A stretch of 7,273 bases of DNA from Archaeoglobaceae archaeon (lineage in GTDB: Archaea; Halobacteriota; Archaeoglobi; Archaeoglobales; Archaeoglobaceae), in the NCBI GenBank assembly GCA_025059545.1, contig JANXDJ010000065.1, positions 1 through 7,273 on the forward strand. Direction: 5' to 3'. Below are positions 6,729 through 7,273 of the stretch, one piece after another. Both the position numbers and the translations under genes were made by a program. The first letter of the stretch is position 1. Each line of letters starts with the position of its first letter. Under the pieces are notes generated by a model, which had not been told where the DNA came from, searched no databases, and worked only from the letters and a program-made list of their open reading frames with translations.

Positions 6729-7132
6729 CCTTTTACTGGTTGCTTAGCTCCACAAGCAAGACAGCGTAGAAAGAGAACCCTTTCTTCTTTAATTAGCTCA
6801 GTGTCTGGAGCATTGCATTCTTTACAAAGCACGTAGATCTTTACATATTCGTTTATCTCTTTTTGAATTTCCTCTTCTGAGAACTTTCCCTGTAGTATCA
6901 ATCTTCCGTTGTCAACGAAACCTGCGGTTCCCAAGGATTTGACGAGATACTTGTATATATGATCCTCACTTCTGTTCAGAGTCTTTGAAATTTGAGTTAG
7001 ATTTCTCAAGATCGTTCTCACTCCTTCTCTGGTAACACTCACTCTTGGTATCTCAAAACGTTCCTTTCTCAAGATCGGCTTCTGAGCAAGCTTTTCCATC
7101 GCACGATCCAGCAACTTTAGGTATTCTTCCAT
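6725..7132 (-). CDS. eif2b: Translation initiation factor 2 subunit beta (aIF2-beta)
   Basis: Subunit of the heterotrimeric archaeal aIF2, which carries initiator Met-tRNA to the small ribosomal subunit in its GTP form. The 135-residue length is normal. An N-terminal helix (LKLLDRAMEKL at about 5-15) precedes RFEIPRVSVTREGVRTILRNL at about 25-45, the central alpha-beta domain with RSEDHIYKYLVKSLGTAG at 54-71, and a C-terminal zinc ribbon with C103/C106 and C124/C127 (LCKECNAPDT and RCLACGA), all four zinc ligands present. The ATG at 7132 lies about 26 bases from a TATA box, predicting a leaderless message. DUF424 follows with an ATGA overlap. Confidence 0.96.
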   Translation of the reverse strand: MEEYLKLLDRAMEKLAQKPILRKERFEIPRVSVTREGVRTILRNLTQISKTLNRSEDHIYKYLVKSLGTAGFVDNGRLILQGKFSEEEIQKEINEYVKIYVLCKECNAPDTELIKEERVLFLRCLACGAKQPVKG

Positions 7133-7205
7133 TGAATAAGATAATCGGAGAAGTATTTAAAATTTCTCGAAAAGGTTAAATTCAAAATTCAGAATACAGA
7201 GTTGA
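7133..7205. promoter_or_regulatory. Divergent promoter region between aIF2-beta and the right-edge gene
   Basis: Minus strand: TTTTAAATA at 7162-7154, preceded by TCGAGAAA, is centred about 26 bases from the aIF2-beta ATG, predicting leaderless transcription. Plus strand: CGAAAAG then GTTAAATT (7168-7182), centred about 28 bases before the ATG at 7206, is a plausible box for the right-edge gene. The two boxes are only about 12 bases apart. The TATA string of aIF2-beta is identical to that of the left-edge membrane gene. Confidence 0.45.
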
Positions 7206-7273
7206 ATGGATATCTATCTGATTCTTTCAGTATTCCTGGGTCTTTCTGCTTTGATGGCTTTCTTATTCGAAAA
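7206..7273 (+). CDS. Start of an unidentified hydrophobic protein, cut by the right edge
   Basis: From the ATG at 7206 the frame is open for 22 codons to the edge: MDIYLILSVFLGLSALMAFL, then FE. This is a single hydrophobic stretch of about 19 residues, which could be a signal anchor or the first helix of a membrane protein. The family cannot be named from so little. Support comes from its position with a divergent TATA-like box 28 bases upstream; no Shine-Dalgarno sequence is obvious. The evidence that it is a real gene is moderate. Confidence 0.45.
   Translation, partial: MDIYLILSVFLGLSALMAFLFE

Noticed and set aside
1..7273. tRNA, rRNA, CRISPR, insertion sequence or phage module
   Set aside because: No repeated spaced units, terminal inverted repeats with a transposase, tRNA cloverleaf or rRNA core sequence was noticed on either strand while reading.

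Overview
The window reads as chromosomal DNA from a euryarchaeon. Archaeoglobales (Archaeoglobus-like) is my best guess from overall protein flavour; I could not run a search. Archaeal identity is well supported by an archaeal-type NMN adenylyltransferase, eS1 (S3Ae) and eL15, a COG1325 RNA-binding protein, RNase P p30, CobY in place of bacterial CobU, aIF2-beta and DUF424. BRE/TATA-like boxes lie about 26 bases before several starts. Genes are tightly packed, and most neighbours on the same strand overlap by 4 to about 35 bases.

Layout, left to right. (1) 1-207, minus: the N-terminal 69 codons of an unidentified membrane protein that runs off the left edge, with a leader, a G-rich ribosome binding site and a TATA box at 208-255. 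(2) 305-2349, minus: a two-gene unit with its own promoter. It encodes a 511-aa radical SAM enzyme of the MJ0619 family (tetraether lipid synthase, Tes, is the favoured role), then nadM, coupled by an ATGA overlap. (3) 2428-4601, minus: an information-processing operon, rps3ae - rpl15e - COG1325 RNA-binding protein - rnp3 (RNase P p30), with every junction overlapping. It looks like a fragment of the archaeal exosome/RNase P/ribosome superoperon. (4) 4647-6440, plus: cobY - pcm - cobS. The two nucleotide-loop/cobalamin-assembly enzymes flank a protein-repair methyltransferase, with overlaps on both sides. (5) 6432-7132, minus: aIF2-beta followed by the DUF424 protein, convergent with and overlapping cobS by 9 bases. 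(6) 7206-7273, plus: the first 22 codons of a hydrophobic protein cut off by the right edge.

How the genes work together. CobY makes AdoCbi-GDP and CobS joins it to alpha-ribazole phosphate, so the pair completes cobalamin assembly. The minus operon supplies ribosomal proteins and tRNA-processing RNase P. aIF2-beta acts in translation initiation. The MJ0619-family enzyme probably modifies membrane lipids or the methanopterin cofactor. NadM makes NAD. No tRNA, rRNA, CRISPR array, insertion sequence or phage gene was seen. No stretch longer than 300 bases lacks a gene; the longest gap is 208-304. The window looks like ordinary core genome. The parts most worth a second look are the radical SAM enzyme with its two CX3CX2C cysteine sets, and the pcm gene embedded between cobalamin genes.
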